Positions 8,712-18,001 are shown, counted from the first letter of the stretch. The stretch is 64,000 nucleotides of DNA from Dokdonella sp. (GCA_023228465.1 JALOBC010000005.1:55056-119055); one strand, 5' to 3'. Notes: a model not told the origin generated them from the sequence alone. Program-made: numbers and translations.

Positions 8712-10532
8712 CTAGCGTGCGGCGTGGTGCGCCTGGGCCAGGGGTTCCGGCATTGCGGCAGCACTTCCGGCCATCTGTTGCAGCAAGGGTTCCAGCTCGC
8801 CGTGCAGCTGCAGCCGGGCCAACGCCAGCAACCCTGCGACCGTGGCCTCGTCACCGGGATCGAAGCCCGGATCACGCGCCAGCGCGGCCACCAGGTCGAA
8901 CCAGGCACCATCCTGGATGCCGGCCGCTTCCAGCAGCAGGCCGGGCAGCATCCAGCTGTGGGTGTCCAGCGTCAGCGGGCGTGGATTGGCGGTGTCCAGC
9001 AGCAGCCAGGGCACCGGTTGCTCCTTCGCGTCGCGGCCGTCCTTGAAGCCGAGCTGGAAATAGACCGGCGCCAGGCCCGGCAGGTGATCACCGTAGAACA
9101 GCAACAGGGTACGACGCTGGCGCTGCCTGAGCGCATCGGCAAGGCGGCCGAGCTCGTGATCGGCATCGTCCAGCAGGTACAGGTAGTTGCCGAACCAGAG
9201 CTTCCCGCCGGCATCCAGGCGATCGGGCATCGGCAATGCCGCCAGGCGCTCGGCATCGAGGTTGGGGCGCCAGTCGAAGGGACCGTGGTTTTCCATGGAA
9301 ATGGCGAATACGAACTGCGGCGCATCGGCCCCGTCGAGCTGGGCAAGGATGCGGTCGGTCATGGCCGCATCGGACAGGAACAGGCCGACGATGCGCTCCT
9401 GGTCGAATTCGCTGCTGTCGATGAAGCGATCGAAGCCGAGCGCCGGATAGGTGCGGTCGCGGTTCCAGAACGCGGCCGCATTCGGGTGGATGGCGGTGCG
9501 CGTATAGCCGTGCGTGCCAAGCAGGCGCACCAGGTTCGGATAGTCCGCGTCGGCCAGTTCCAGCCACGGGTACTGGATGGGGCCCAGGCTGGCCAGCGGC
9601 GTGCCGGTGAGCATCTCGAACTCGGTGCGGATGGTGCCGCCGACGAAGGTCGGCACGCGCAGGTTGCCGGCGGTCGCGCGGCGGCTGAGACGGTGGTACT
9701 CGGGTAGCCAGCGCCCTTCGGGAACGTCGCGCAGGCGGGCCGGGTCGAACAGCGATTCGCTCTGCACCACCACGATATCGGGCAGGGCAGCGCCGCCCTC
9801 GCGCGCCGCCAGCGCCGCCTGCAGCGCCGGCGGATGGTGTTGCAGGAAGCGCGCTGCGGCAGCATGGTCGCCGGCCGGGATATCCCCCCCGCCGACCTGC
9901 CACTTGTACAGCAGCAGGTTGCCGATGAGGCCCGTGCGCGCGCTGCTCTTGGTCAGCGCCCAGGGCTGGAAGCCCAGCGCATACTGGTCATAGACGCGCT
10001 GCCAGGGCGTTGCGCCGGCGGTCAGCGTGCCGATCAGCACGAGTGCGAATGCACCCAGCACCGGTGCCCGCCATCCGGCCAGCAGCGCAAGCCTGCGTTC
10101 GCGCAGCACAAGCAACACGGTGAAGCCAATGGCCAGCAGTGCCAGCAGCCAGCGCAACGCGCCCATGTGCACGTATTGGGACAACAGGGCGATGGCCGGG
10201 CCCGGTTCGGCAAACAGGCGGAAATCGGCCGGCAGCAGGGGCGTTTGCAGCGTGCCGAGCTTGGCCTGATTGGCACCGTGCAGGCCGGCCAGCACCAGCA
10301 GCACCAGCCACGCCGACAGCAGCGCGCGGCGGCTCAACGCCAGCAGCACGGCAAACAGGCCCAGGGCCGGCAGGATGTTCAGGGACCAGGTGCGGAGCAG
10401 GCCGAGCGGCGTCGCCTGACTGCCGCCCACGCCCGGATCCAGCAGCACGACCGCGAGGATGAGGATCGCCACGCTGGCGCCCAGCACGAGGCCATCGCGC
10501 CAGCGGCGTCGCGCAGCGGCGGGGGTAGTCAT
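8712..10532 (-). CDS. LTA synthase-like membrane sulfatase/phosphoglycerol transferase family protein
   Basis: A 606-residue membrane enzyme. About five N-terminal hydrophobic segments (residues ~15-180) precede a periplasmic alkaline-phosphatase/sulfatase fold. Family active-site features are visible: VVVQSESLFDP near residue 254 (metal-binding Glu), GGTIRTEFEMLTG near 294 (candidate Thr nucleophile), SMENHGPF near 410 and FYGDHLPG near 479 (Asp-His metal pair). In Gram-negatives such proteins (OpgB-like, EptA-like relatives) transfer phosphoglycerol or related groups to periplasmic glucans or envelope glycans; the substrate here is unknown. The ATG at 10532 was chosen; an in-frame ATG at 10553 would add seven residues. 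It diverges from glnE across a ~134-bp intergenic region that should hold both promoters. Confidence 0.85.
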   Translation of the reverse strand: MTTPAAARRRWRDGLVLGASVAILILAVVLLDPGVGGSQATPLGLLRTWSLNILPALGLFAVLLALSRRALLSAWLVLLVLAGLHGANQAKLGTLQTPLLPADFRLFAEPGPAIALLSQYVHMGALRWLLALLAIGFTVLLVLRERRLALLAGWRAPVLGAFALVLIGTLTAGATPWQRVYDQYALGFQPWALTKSSARTGLIGNLLLYKWQVGGGDIPAGDHAAAARFLQHHPPALQAALAAREGGAALPDIVVVQSESLFDPARLRDVPEGRWLPEYHRLSRRATAGNLRVPTFVGGTIRTEFEMLTGTPLASLGPIQYPWLELADADYPNLVRLLGTHGYTRTAIHPNAAAFWNRDRTYPALGFDRFIDSSEFDQERIVGLFLSDAAMTDRILAQLDGADAPQFVFAISMENHGPFDWRPNLDAERLAALPMPDRLDAGGKLWFGNYLYLLDDADHELGRLADALRQRQRRTLLLFYGDHLPGLAPVYFQLGFKDGRDAKEQPVPWLLLDTANPRPLTLDTHSWMLPGLLLEAAGIQDGAWFDLVAALARDPGFDPGDEATVAGLLALARLQLHGELEPLLQQMAGSAAAMPEPLAQAHHAAR

Positions 10533-10666
10533 TGGCAGGGCAGGGTCGGGCATGGTCGGCGCCAGACAATGCCATGGAAGAGGCGACGCTGCATGAACGG
10601 ACGCTCAGGTCCACTGCCGGGTCGGCCTGCTGGCTGGCGCCCGCCGCCTGCTGCCACAATCCGTGC

Positions 10667-13600
10667 ATGTCCGCCCCACCAATCAACTGGCCGCGCGCAA
10701 CGGTCGACTTCCTCAACGAGCGCCTGTATCGCCTCGCGGCTGCCTGTCGCGAAGCCGGCGTGCCCTTCCATGACGATGCCGGCGTGGACGAGCAGCTGCA
10801 ACGCGTACTGCTGGCAAGCGATTTCGCCTATGCGGCCTTCCTTGCCGATCCGCAGTTGCTCGGCGCGGATTTCCTCAACCTCATGATCGACCCGCGCCTG
10901 GCCGACGCGCGCGCGGGTGCGCTCATGGAACCTCGCGACACGGATGAGCTTCGGCGCGAGCTGCGCCGCTTCCGCCTGCGCGAGGCGTTGCGGCTGATCT
11001 GGCGCGACGTGAACGGGGCCGATGCGCTGGAAACCACCCTCGCCGGCGCCTCGGTGCTGGCTGAAACCAGCATCGAAGCGGCACTGCGCGGCGCCGAACG
11101 CGAAGTGAGCAGTCGCCACGGGCACCTCCACGATGGCCGCGGTCATGTCCAGCGCCTGGTGGTATTCGCGCTCGGCAAGCTGGGTGGCGGCGAACTCAAT
11201 TTTTCCTCCGACATCGACCTCGTCTTCGCCTTCTCCGAACAGGGCGAGAGCCGGGGCGCGGCCGGCGCGCGCGTGCGTCCGCTCGATGCCGGCAACTACT
11301 TCGCCCGCGTGGGCCAGTTGCTGGTGTCGCTGCTGGCCGACCGCGACGCGGACGGCTACGTGTACCGGGTGGACCTGCGCCTGCGCCCGTTCGGCAACGC
11401 CGGGCGTCTGGCGCTGTCATTTACCGCGATGGAGCAGTATTTCCAGCGCGAGGGGCGTGACTGGGAACGCTATGCCTGGATCAAGGCGCGGCCCGTGGCC
11501 GGCGATCGCAACGCCGGTGGGCGTCTGCTCGAGACGCTGCGGCCGTTCGTGTTCCGCCGCTATCTCGACTACAGCGCCTTCGCCGGCCTGCGCGAGATGA
11601 AGGCGCTGATCGATGGCGAGGTGGCGCGCAAGGACCTGGCCGATCATCTCAAGCTTGGCCGTGGCGGCATCCGCGAGATCGAGTTCATCGTGCAGCTGGT
11701 CCAGCTCATTCGCGGCGGGCGCGAACCGGCCCTGCGCGTGCGTGGCCTGTTGCCGGCGCTGGCCGCCTGTGAGCAGCTGGGATACATGCCGGCCGGTCGC
11801 GCGCGGCGCCTGCGCGAGGCCTACCGCTTCCTGCGCCGGCTGGAGAATCGCCTGCAGATGCTGGGCGACCAGCAGACCCACGACATCCCGCCGGAGGAGG
11901 CGATCCGGTTGCGCCTGGCGCTTGGCCTTGGGTATGCCGAGTGGGCACCACTGGCCGCCGAACTGGAACGCCAGCGCGACGCGGTGGCCGAGGAGTTCGC
12001 CGCCCTGATGGCGGTGGATGCGCGCGGGCGTGCGCGCGCCGCACAGGCGCAGTGGCCCGCCTTCTGGCGCAACCTGGCGGCGGGTGGGCCGATCGACGTG
12101 GACGGGTTGGCCCAGGCCGGCTTCGAACCCGTCGAACGGGTCGCCGGCGAGCTCGAATCCCTGCTTGCCAGCAATGCCCTGCGCACCATGTCGGCACGTT
12201 CGCGCGAGCGTCTGGATCGGGTCATGCCGGCCCTGTTCGCCGCCGCCGCCGCCGAGCCGGCGCCGCTCGAATGCCTGCTGCGCATGTTGCGCCTGGTGCA
12301 CGCTGTGGCGCGTCGCTCGGTCTATCTTGCCCTGCTCGACGAACAGCCGGCCGCGTTGCGCCGTCTCAGCCAGGTCTTTTCCGCCAGTGCCTTCCTGGCC
12401 GAGCGGGTCATCGCGCATCCGCTGCTGCTCGATGAGCTGTTTGACGATCGCATCGACACCGAGGTGCCGCATCAGCGCGAGTTCACCGACGAACTGGGGC
12501 GACGTCTGGCCGCACTTGGGGAGGGCGACCCGGAAGCCGAGATCGAGCTCATCCAGGAGCTGCGCCAGTCCGCGCTGTTCCGGGTCGGGCTGGCCTTTCT
12601 CGGCGGCCGCCTCGACGCCCCGGCGGCCGCGCGCGCCCTGGCCGAGATCGCCCAGGGCGTGCTGGCAGCCGTGTTGCGCATTGCCGAACGCGAGGTCATT
12701 GCCGTGCATGGCCGCTTCGGTGCCGAGGCTGCCGGGTCGCAGCCTTCGCTGCACCACTGGTCCGCGCCGCCGACCGATCCTGGCCTGGCACCAGGGGTGG
12801 TCGCCGCCGAAGCCGTGCTCGCCGCACCCCACGCGCGCGCTACCCCGTTCGGTGCCGAGCAACCACAGGCGCTGGGTGCCTGGAGCCAGGACGACGCCAC
12901 ATCGGCGGGCATGACCATCATTGCCTATGGCAGTCTGGGCGGCGCCGAGCTGGGCTTCAATTCCGACCTCGATCTGGTCTTTCTCTACGATGGCCGGCGC
13001 GCCCAGGGTGAATCGGACGGCAGGCGCCCGCTCGAAGGGCAGCGCTATTACGCGCGCCTGGCCCAGCGCGTCGTCCACCTGCTGGATGTGCCGACGCGCG
13101 CCGGGCGCCTCTACGAGGTGGATGTGCGCTTGCGCCCGGATGGCAGCAAGGGCATGTTGGTGCTGAGCCTGGCGGCCTGGGAGGCCTACCAGCGCGAACG
13201 CGCCTGGACCTGGGAGCTGCAGGCGCTGGTGCGCGCGCGCGCGGTAGCCGGCGACGCCCGGCTGGCGCGGCGCTTCGGCCAGCTGCGCTATGAACTGCTG
13301 GCCCGGGCGCGCTCGCCCGGGGACGTGTTCGCCGAGGTGGCCAGCATGCGCGCGCGCTGGCGGGCCGAGCGCGACCGCTCCGACGCCGGCCGCTTCGACC
13401 TCAAGCAGGGCGCCGGGGGGCTGGTCGACATCGAGTTCCTGCTGCAGGCGCTGGTGCTGACGCGCGCCAGCGACCACGCCCGTCTGCTGGCCACCGGCAA
13501 CAGCGCCGATCTGATCGTTGCCGCGACCGAAGCCGGCGTGCTGCCGCCGGAGGCAGCGCGTGCGCTGGCCGCTGCCCATGCGGCGCTGCTTGGCCGTGCC

Positions 13601-13741
13601 ATTCGCTGCACCCTCGATGGTCGCCCGCGCCTGGTGGCGCGCAGCGAGGTGGTGGAAGACGCCGCACGTGCGGTGCTGGACGTGGCGCGCGGACTCGGCC
13701 TGGCGCTCGAGTGCAGTCCCTCGGGGGCGACCGGACCCTGA
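10667..13741 (+). CDS. glnE: Bifunctional glutamine synthetase adenylyltransferase/deadenylase
   Basis: GlnE attaches and removes AMP on glutamine synthetase in response to PII, tuning nitrogen assimilation. The two nucleotidyltransferase halves are clear: GGGELNFSSDIDLVF near residue 175 (deadenylylase half) and GGAELGFNSDLDLVFLYD near 758 (adenylylase half). Each is followed by its regulatory helical domain signature, GRGGIREIEFIVQL near 330 and QGAGGLVDIEFLLQ near 912. The length of 1024 aa is somewhat more than E. coli GlnE (946). The ATG at 10667 was preferred over the far-upstream in-frame ATG at 10532 because the upstream part would overlap the divergent sulfatase start and reads as low-complexity sequence. 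Confidence 0.96.
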   Translation: MSAPPINWPRATVDFLNERLYRLAAACREAGVPFHDDAGVDEQLQRVLLASDFAYAAFLADPQLLGADFLNLMIDPRLADARAGALMEPRDTDELRRELRRFRLREALRLIWRDVNGADALETTLAGASVLAETSIEAALRGAEREVSSRHGHLHDGRGHVQRLVVFALGKLGGGELNFSSDIDLVFAFSEQGESRGAAGARVRPLDAGNYFARVGQLLVSLLADRDADGYVYRVDLRLRPFGNAGRLALSFTAMEQYFQREGRDWERYAWIKARPVAGDRNAGGRLLETLRPFVFRRYLDYSAFAGLREMKALIDGEVARKDLADHLKLGRGGIREIEFIVQLVQLIRGGREPALRVRGLLPALAACEQLGYMPAGRARRLREAYRFLRRLENRLQMLGDQQTHDIPPEEAIRLRLALGLGYAEWAPLAAELERQRDAVAEEFAALMAVDARGRARAAQAQWPAFWRNLAAGGPIDVDGLAQAGFEPVERVAGELESLLASNALRTMSARSRERLDRVMPALFAAAAAEPAPLECLLRMLRLVHAVARRSVYLALLDEQPAALRRLSQVFSASAFLAERVIAHPLLLDELFDDRIDTEVPHQREFTDELGRRLAALGEGDPEAEIELIQELRQSALFRVGLAFLGGRLDAPAAARALAEIAQGVLAAVLRIAEREVIAVHGRFGAEAAGSQPSLHHWSAPPTDPGLAPGVVAAEAVLAAPHARATPFGAEQPQALGAWSQDDATSAGMTIIAYGSLGGAELGFNSDLDLVFLYDGRRAQGESDGRRPLEGQRYYARLAQRVVHLLDVPTRAGRLYEVDVRLRPDGSKGMLVLSLAAWEAYQRERAWTWELQALVRARAVAGDARLARRFGQLRYELLARARSPGDVFAEVASMRARWRAERDRSDAGRFDLKQGAGGLVDIEFLLQALVLTRASDHARLLATGNSADLIVAATEAGVLPPEAARALAAAHAALLGRAIRCTLDGRPRLVARSEVVEDAARAVLDVARGLGLALECSPSGATGP

Positions 13742-13796
13742 TGCACGGACGCGTCCGGTCCAGATCGGAGGAAGCGGCCCACCCGTGTGGTTTGCG

Positions 13797-13816
13797 CCAC
13801 CGCCGGCAGGCGGTGG
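13797..13816. terminator. GC-rich hairpin between convergent glnE and GGDEF gene
   Basis: CCACCGCC, loop GGCA, GGCGGTGG forms a perfect 8-bp stem between two convergent genes. No U-tract follows on either strand, so intrinsic termination is uncertain. Confidence 0.35.
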
Positions 13817-13907
13817 GCCAGCGCTGAGCGCGGACCGGCTGCCCCGGGACACGCTGGCGGCAGTGCGCCTGGCGATGGCAGCGCAAGCGCGGCGCGCCGG
13901 GGGTGAC

Positions 13908-15026
13908 TCAGGCGGCGCGGCAGGGATGGGCGCTGATGCGGTTGCGGCCGCGCTGCTTTGCGCGGTAGAGCGCGTGGTCGGCGGCCAGGATCAGCATGGC
14001 GGGGGCATCTTCCAGGGTCGGCTGGATCGCGCTCACGCCGGCGCTGACGGTCACGTGTGCGCTTATGCTGGAGGCCGGATGGGACATGCCGCAGTCGTTC
14101 ACGCGTCGGCGCAGCACATCGGCCGTGCGCCGCGCCTGGGCGAGGTCGCGGCCCGGGAGCAACAGGACGAACTCCTCGCCACCGTAGCGGGCCGCCAGTC
14201 CCTGGGATTCGTTGGCCAGCTCGCGCAGCACCTGGGCCAGGTGGCGCAGGCAGTCATCGCCATGCACGTGCCCACAGCGGTCGTTCAGTGCCTTGAAAAG
14301 GTCGACGTCGGCGAGCACCAGGGCCAGCCATTGGCCGCTGCGGGCATGTTGTTCCCACTGCCGGGCGAGCTGATCGTCGAAGCAGCGCCGGTTGGCGATG
14401 CCGGTCAGCCCGTCGAGCATGGACAGGCGTTCCAGGCGCCGGTTGGCCAGTTCGAGTTCGCGCACCACGCGGGCGAGGTGGATCGCGCCGGCGATCTGCA
14501 CGGCGATGGCATCGAATACCGTGCGCACCTCGGCGGTGAAGAAGCCGCGCTCGGTGCTTTCCAGGTTCAGCACGCCATGCAGGCGTGCGCCGTGGCGGAT
14601 CGGCACCAGATACTCCGCTGCCACGGCGCGGTTGCCAGGCACGTAGTCCGGGTCGGACTCGGGATCGACCAGCAGCTGTGCCTCGCCGCTGCGCGCGCAG
14701 CGCCCGGCGGCGCCGATCGCCACCGGCCAGGGCAGGTCGGCGGGCAACTCCAGATCGAGTTTGCCGGCGAAGACTTCTTCCACGAAGTGTGTGCGTTGCT
14801 CGTTCAGCAGGATGATGCTGGCGATGGCGACCGGCAGGTTGGACACGATGCAGTCCACGATGCGCTGCAACACCGATTCCACGGTTTCGCCCTGCAGGGC
14901 CTCGCTGGTCACCAGTGCCAGCAGGGTGGTGAGCGTGGCGATGCGGGCAGGCGCGTCACGTTCTTCCCAGGGTACCTTGGGTACCTCGGGCGCCCACGTC
15001 AGCCGCGGCGGATCGGCCCCTGTCAT
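13908..15026 (-). CDS. GAF-GGDEF diguanylate cyclase
   Basis: A soluble 372-residue protein. A GAF-like sensor domain spans about residues 30-190 (ASIILLNEQRTHFVEEVFAG, YLVPIRHGARLHGVLNLES), followed by a short coiled linker (RVVRELELANRRLERLSMLD) and a GGDEF domain (~205-365). The catalytic signature is RYGGEEF near residue 282, an active form of GGDEF, so c-di-GMP synthesis is expected. The inhibitory RxxD site that normally lies five residues before GGEEF is absent: the equivalent positions read E-S-Q-G. Product inhibition at that site is therefore unlikely. The GAF ligand is unknown. Confidence 0.9.
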   Translation of the reverse strand: MTGADPPRLTWAPEVPKVPWEERDAPARIATLTTLLALVTSEALQGETVESVLQRIVDCIVSNLPVAIASIILLNEQRTHFVEEVFAGKLDLELPADLPWPVAIGAAGRCARSGEAQLLVDPESDPDYVPGNRAVAAEYLVPIRHGARLHGVLNLESTERGFFTAEVRTVFDAIAVQIAGAIHLARVVRELELANRRLERLSMLDGLTGIANRRCFDDQLARQWEQHARSGQWLALVLADVDLFKALNDRCGHVHGDDCLRHLAQVLRELANESQGLAARYGGEEFVLLLPGRDLAQARRTADVLRRRVNDCGMSHPASSISAHVTVSAGVSAIQPTLEDAPAMLILAADHALYRAKQRGRNRISAHPCRAA

Positions 15027-15416
15027 GTGGGCAGTCTACGCCCGATCGGCCGGTGTCGGCAGGATCGGGCCATGCACAGCGTCATCTGTCCGGGGACGCA
15101 TGCATGGCTTGTGCAGCGGCGGGCTGGCCGGCGGCAGGTGGCGTTGCGGGCCTGGCGGGTCATGGCAGCACCTCGTGCACTTTGCATCTTGCCTGCAGCC
15201 GAAGATGACTGCCCGTGGTGCCGTCCGCCCGGGCAGGGGCTTGCCGCGCCTCGCCCATGTCCTTGCGAGGACGCGCTGATGGATGAGCCTCCATGCGCCG
15301 AGATCGCGCCGTGAAGCGGTGAAGCTGTGGGCTACGCTAGCACGCTCACGACCGGCGATGAAGCCCCGGGTCGGTTCCGCGGGCCCCTGGTTCGGGTCAG
15401 ACCCGGCCGGCGCGCC
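15027..15416. other. Intergenic region without recognisable gene
   Basis: About 390 bases upstream of the GGDEF gene and downstream of the 118-residue protein gene. Open frames here lack ribosome sites and similarity to anything I recognise. I see no convincing promoter or hairpin. Confidence 0.4.
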
Positions 15417-15773
15417 TCAGTGCGGGCGGAACGCGTGCACCATCTGCGTCATCGTGCGGGCAACGCAGGCGCCATCGCAGCGCCCGGCGAGATAGCCCGA
15501 CCCGCAGCCCATCAGTTCGGCCAGGACGGCCTGCAGTTCGCGCGCTTCGGCATCATCGGTCGCGCCATTGCCGCCGGCGGCCTGTTCTGCCGCGGCGCAA
15601 TCGCGCGCTGCCCGCACCATGAGTTGGGCCATGCGCGCGGCGTCGAACTCGCCGCGCAGGAAGTCCGGCCCGACCGCGACGACCCGCGCGATCGCCGCGC
15701 GCAGGCGCGCGGCCTGGGTCACGGCTGCCGTGGCCGGCTCGTGGTCTTGTCCCGCGGATTGAACGGATGTCAT
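15417..15773 (-). CDS. Small hypothetical protein with C-terminal cysteines
   Basis: A 118-residue protein I do not recognise. It is Ala/Arg-rich and predicted helical, with acidic and neutral stretches. The C-terminal third has three Cys (ELMGCGSGYLAGRCDGACVA) that could bind a metal or form disulfides. No signal peptide or transmembrane segment is visible. The ATG at 15773 has only a weak GAGG about 12 nt upstream. Codon use matches the neighbours. It could be a spurious frame in GC-rich DNA, but the absence of competing long frames and the patterned cysteines favour a real gene. Confidence 0.5.
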   Translation of the reverse strand: MTSVQSAGQDHEPATAAVTQAARLRAAIARVVAVGPDFLRGEFDAARMAQLMVRAARDCAAAEQAAGGNGATDDAEARELQAVLAELMGCGSGYLAGRCDGACVARTMTQMVHAFRPH

Positions 15774-15985
15774 TGCACGCGCCTCGAGTCACCACGGAGA
15801 CCAGCGATCATACGCCTGCCGCCCTGGCCGGGCATGGCACGCTGGCGCGCGTGTGCCTGATCCGCCGGCTGGATCCGCTCCTCGGATCGGGAGCGGTTAT
15901 GCGGATCGGCAGATCCGGCAAATGCTCTTGGCGCGGGTTGGCCGGCGCCGGCGCGGGCGTGTGCCCGCCGCGGCGCCGCATGGGC

Positions 15986-16249
15986 TCAGGAAGAAGCGGT
16001 CTTCTTCGCGGCGGTCGCCCCGGCCGCCTGTCGCTGCGCGCTTGCGCGCGACCGGAAGGCGCTGGATGCGTAGGGTCGGTACGGCGTGACGCCGAGCTTT
16101 TCGATCTTTCCGCCACGCTTCTTGAAGGCCGCGATATCCGCGGCGATGCGCGCGCTGGTAAGCACGGTGGCGGGCTTCTTGCCCCGGGCGGGGGCGAAGA
16201 GACGTGAAGTGGAGCTGCGAGCGGTGGTCTGCGAAGGCTGGCTGGACAT
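15986..16249 (-). CDS. Small basic protein with RGGKIEKLG motif
   Basis: An 87-residue, strongly basic protein. The core AADIAAFKKRGGKIEKLGVTPYRP is a short helix-turn pattern seen in small Lysobacterales/Pseudomonas proteins of unknown or nucleic-acid-related function (recognised from memory, not searched). The flanks are Ser/Ala/Lys/Arg-rich and probably disordered, including RGKKPATVLTSARI before the core and AAGATAAKKTASS at the end. A strong ribosome site (GAGGAGA about 6 nt before the ATG on the minus strand) supports translation. A TACAAT -10-like hexamer lies at 16360-16365 on this strand without a clear -35. Function unknown; a DNA- or RNA-binding accessory role is a guess. Confidence 0.7.
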   Translation of the reverse strand: MSSQPSQTTARSSTSRLFAPARGKKPATVLTSARIAADIAAFKKRGGKIEKLGVTPYRPYASSAFRSRASAQRQAAGATAAKKTASS

Positions 16250-16776
16250 GGATTCTCCTCGGGGGCTGTTCGATCCTCTCAGGTTCGACGGGCGGGGAAA
16301 TGCTGCGCGTTCACCGGCATGACGCGTTGCACGGAACAGGCAGCAGGCGAAAGTGGGGGATTGTACGACAACGCCGGTGAACAGGATGTTATCGTGCGCC
16401 GAGCGTCGCGGTTCCCGCCCGCCTGGCCCGCTCGGCCCCTGGCGCGGAGCGGTGCCTCGTTCGCTGCCGCCAGGCGCTCCGCGCGCTGCATGGGCGCCCT
16501 ACCCGGCGTGCCGCGCGAACCGCAACCGGTGCGACCGGTGACAGCCGTCTGACAGAAGCGCCTGTGCGCTGGCCCGGGCGGCCCTGCGGTGCCCGGGCGC
16601 GCCCCGTTCATGCGCCATGTCTGGTTTCTGCGCCCGCTTGCGCTTCTTCCTCATGTGGATGCCGATCCAGGCCATCCGCGCACAGACACGATGCGGTGCG
16701 GTACCGGGCGGATCCGAGCGCGTGCTCCCGTGTCGGCGGCGCTGCAAGTGCGATGCGAACTCTCGATGGAGGAAAA
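16250..16776. other. Intergenic region between divergent units
   Basis: About 527 bases separate the small basic-protein gene (minus) from the exported-protein operon (plus). Several open frames overlap each other here, but none has a ribosome site or looks protein-like. The last 12 bases hold the strong GGAGG of the operon's first gene. No clear sigma-70 promoter pair was found for the plus strand. Confidence 0.4.
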
Positions 16777-17391
16777 ATGAATCCCAATCTTCTCGTCCTT
16801 GTCCTGGCGCTCGGCTTCTGCCCGCTGCTGGCGCAAGCGCAGTTCTCCGACCGGGGGCCGGTCCAAACCGCTCCGCTGGCCGGTCCGGCCCATGACGGGT
16901 CCGGAGTGATGCCCACCGCGGAGCCATCACCCAACGCAAGTCCAAGTCCGGATTGGGTCAACGTGCTGGGCTATGACTTCATCGGTTACGCGTCCGGATT
17001 CAAGGGCGGCATGTGGCTCGATGACGGGCTGATCTGCCTGTCCGGATCCACGAACACCTTTGTCTCGGTGCGACTGGATATTCCGCATGGTCGCAAGATC
17101 CGATATTTCCGCCTGTGGGGCCTGGACAACTCGGCAACCAACGGCCTGACGGCCATGCTCTGGGAGAACTGCCTGCCCGACATCGCGTCGGCACCCATCC
17201 CTTCCATGGCTGTGCTGGCCAGCGTGTCCAGCACCGGCGCGCCCGGCAACTTCACGGCGGTCACTGCACTGAACCCCGCACCGGTCGTGGACGCACATTT
17301 GTGCACCTATTGGGCAACGGTCCAGTACACCCCCGATTGCGACAATGCCAGTGTGCAGGTACGCAAGATCCATGTGGAGCACACGAAATGA
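16777..17391 (+). CDS. Exported protein of unknown function, paralogue 1 of a three-gene operon
   Basis: 204 residues with a typical Sec signal peptide (MNPNLLVLVLALGFCPLLAQA, cleavage near residue 21) after a strong GGAGG. A Pro/Ser-rich linker (TAEPSPNASPSPD) leads to a beta-rich domain containing GYDFIGYAS, LICLSGS, VSVRLDIP, YFRLWGLDNSATNGLTAMLW, ENCLPD and a C-terminal HLCTYWATV...CDNASVQVRKI. The Cys positions and the order of strands match the next two genes, so the three are divergent paralogues. Predicted periplasmic or secreted, probably disulfide-bonded. The stop overlaps the next start (ATGA). No known family was recognised. Confidence 0.85.
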   Translation: MNPNLLVLVLALGFCPLLAQAQFSDRGPVQTAPLAGPAHDGSGVMPTAEPSPNASPSPDWVNVLGYDFIGYASGFKGGMWLDDGLICLSGSTNTFVSVRLDIPHGRKIRYFRLWGLDNSATNGLTAMLWENCLPDIASAPIPSMAVLASVSSTGAPGNFTAVTALNPAPVVDAHLCTYWATVQYTPDCDNASVQVRKIHVEHTK

Positions 17392-17987
17392 ACATGAACT
17401 TCCCATCACGCCTCATCGTGTCCTGCTTCGCACTGTTTGCCTGCGCCGGCGCTGCCCAGGCCAACGACAACCTGATCTCGGCCAATTACGAACTGCAGAG
17501 CCTGCTTGGTGCAGGTGGCCGCGCCTACGCGACGTCCCAGGATTACACCCACAACACCGGTGCCTATGTATGCAGATCCACCGGCGCAGGGACGACGGTC
17601 GTCACGTTTCCGTTCGTCGTCCCGGATGCACAACGCCTGAACTTTGTCACGGTGACCGGCAAGCGCACCAGCGTGGCACCGCCGCTCAAGCTCCAGGTGA
17701 TTGAATCGTGCATGGGCTGGCAGGCGGTTCTACCCACCACAACCGTCCGCGGTGAGATGGTGCCGGACCCCAACAGTGCCGGTTTCTTCACCGCGCACCT
17801 GTACCTGGGTTCGCTGGCTCCGAACAACTACGACTGCAAATACCGCGTTGCCGCCCTTTTCGACACCAGCACGGTGAAATGCACCAGCGGAGATTCGCTG
17901 ATCCAGAAAATCACCGTGTGGAGCACGGTTCCCGATCGCATTTTCCGTGGCTCGTTCCACACCAACGTCACCATGGACGCGCCATGA
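17388..17987 (+). CDS. Exported protein of unknown function, paralogue 2
   Basis: 199 residues with signal peptide MNMNFPSRLIVSCFALFACAGAAQA. The mature part has the same beta-rich layout as its neighbours: GAYVCRSTG, VVTFPFVVPDAQRLNFVTV, LKLQVIESCMGW, a variable middle, then YDCKYRVAALF and KCTSGDSLIQKITVW. Thus one early Cys, one after the central strand and two late Cys are shared in position with paralogue 3, and approximately with paralogue 1. It is coupled to the gene before by ATGA, and its own stop overlaps an in-frame ATG of the next gene. It carries about 17 extra C-terminal residues compared with paralogue 1. Function unknown. Confidence 0.83.
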   Translation: MNMNFPSRLIVSCFALFACAGAAQANDNLISANYELQSLLGAGGRAYATSQDYTHNTGAYVCRSTGAGTTVVTFPFVVPDAQRLNFVTVTGKRTSVAPPLKLQVIESCMGWQAVLPTTTVRGEMVPDPNSAGFFTAHLYLGSLAPNNYDCKYRVAALFDTSTVKCTSGDSLIQKITVWSTVPDRIFRGSFHTNVTMDAP

Positions 17988-18001
17988 ACCCGGAGTTTGT
18001 C

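Noticed and set aside
16319-16552. Small plus-strand frame in the intergenic region before the exported-protein operon
   Set aside because: Pro/Arg-rich, no ribosome site, overlapped by equally open frames on the other strand.
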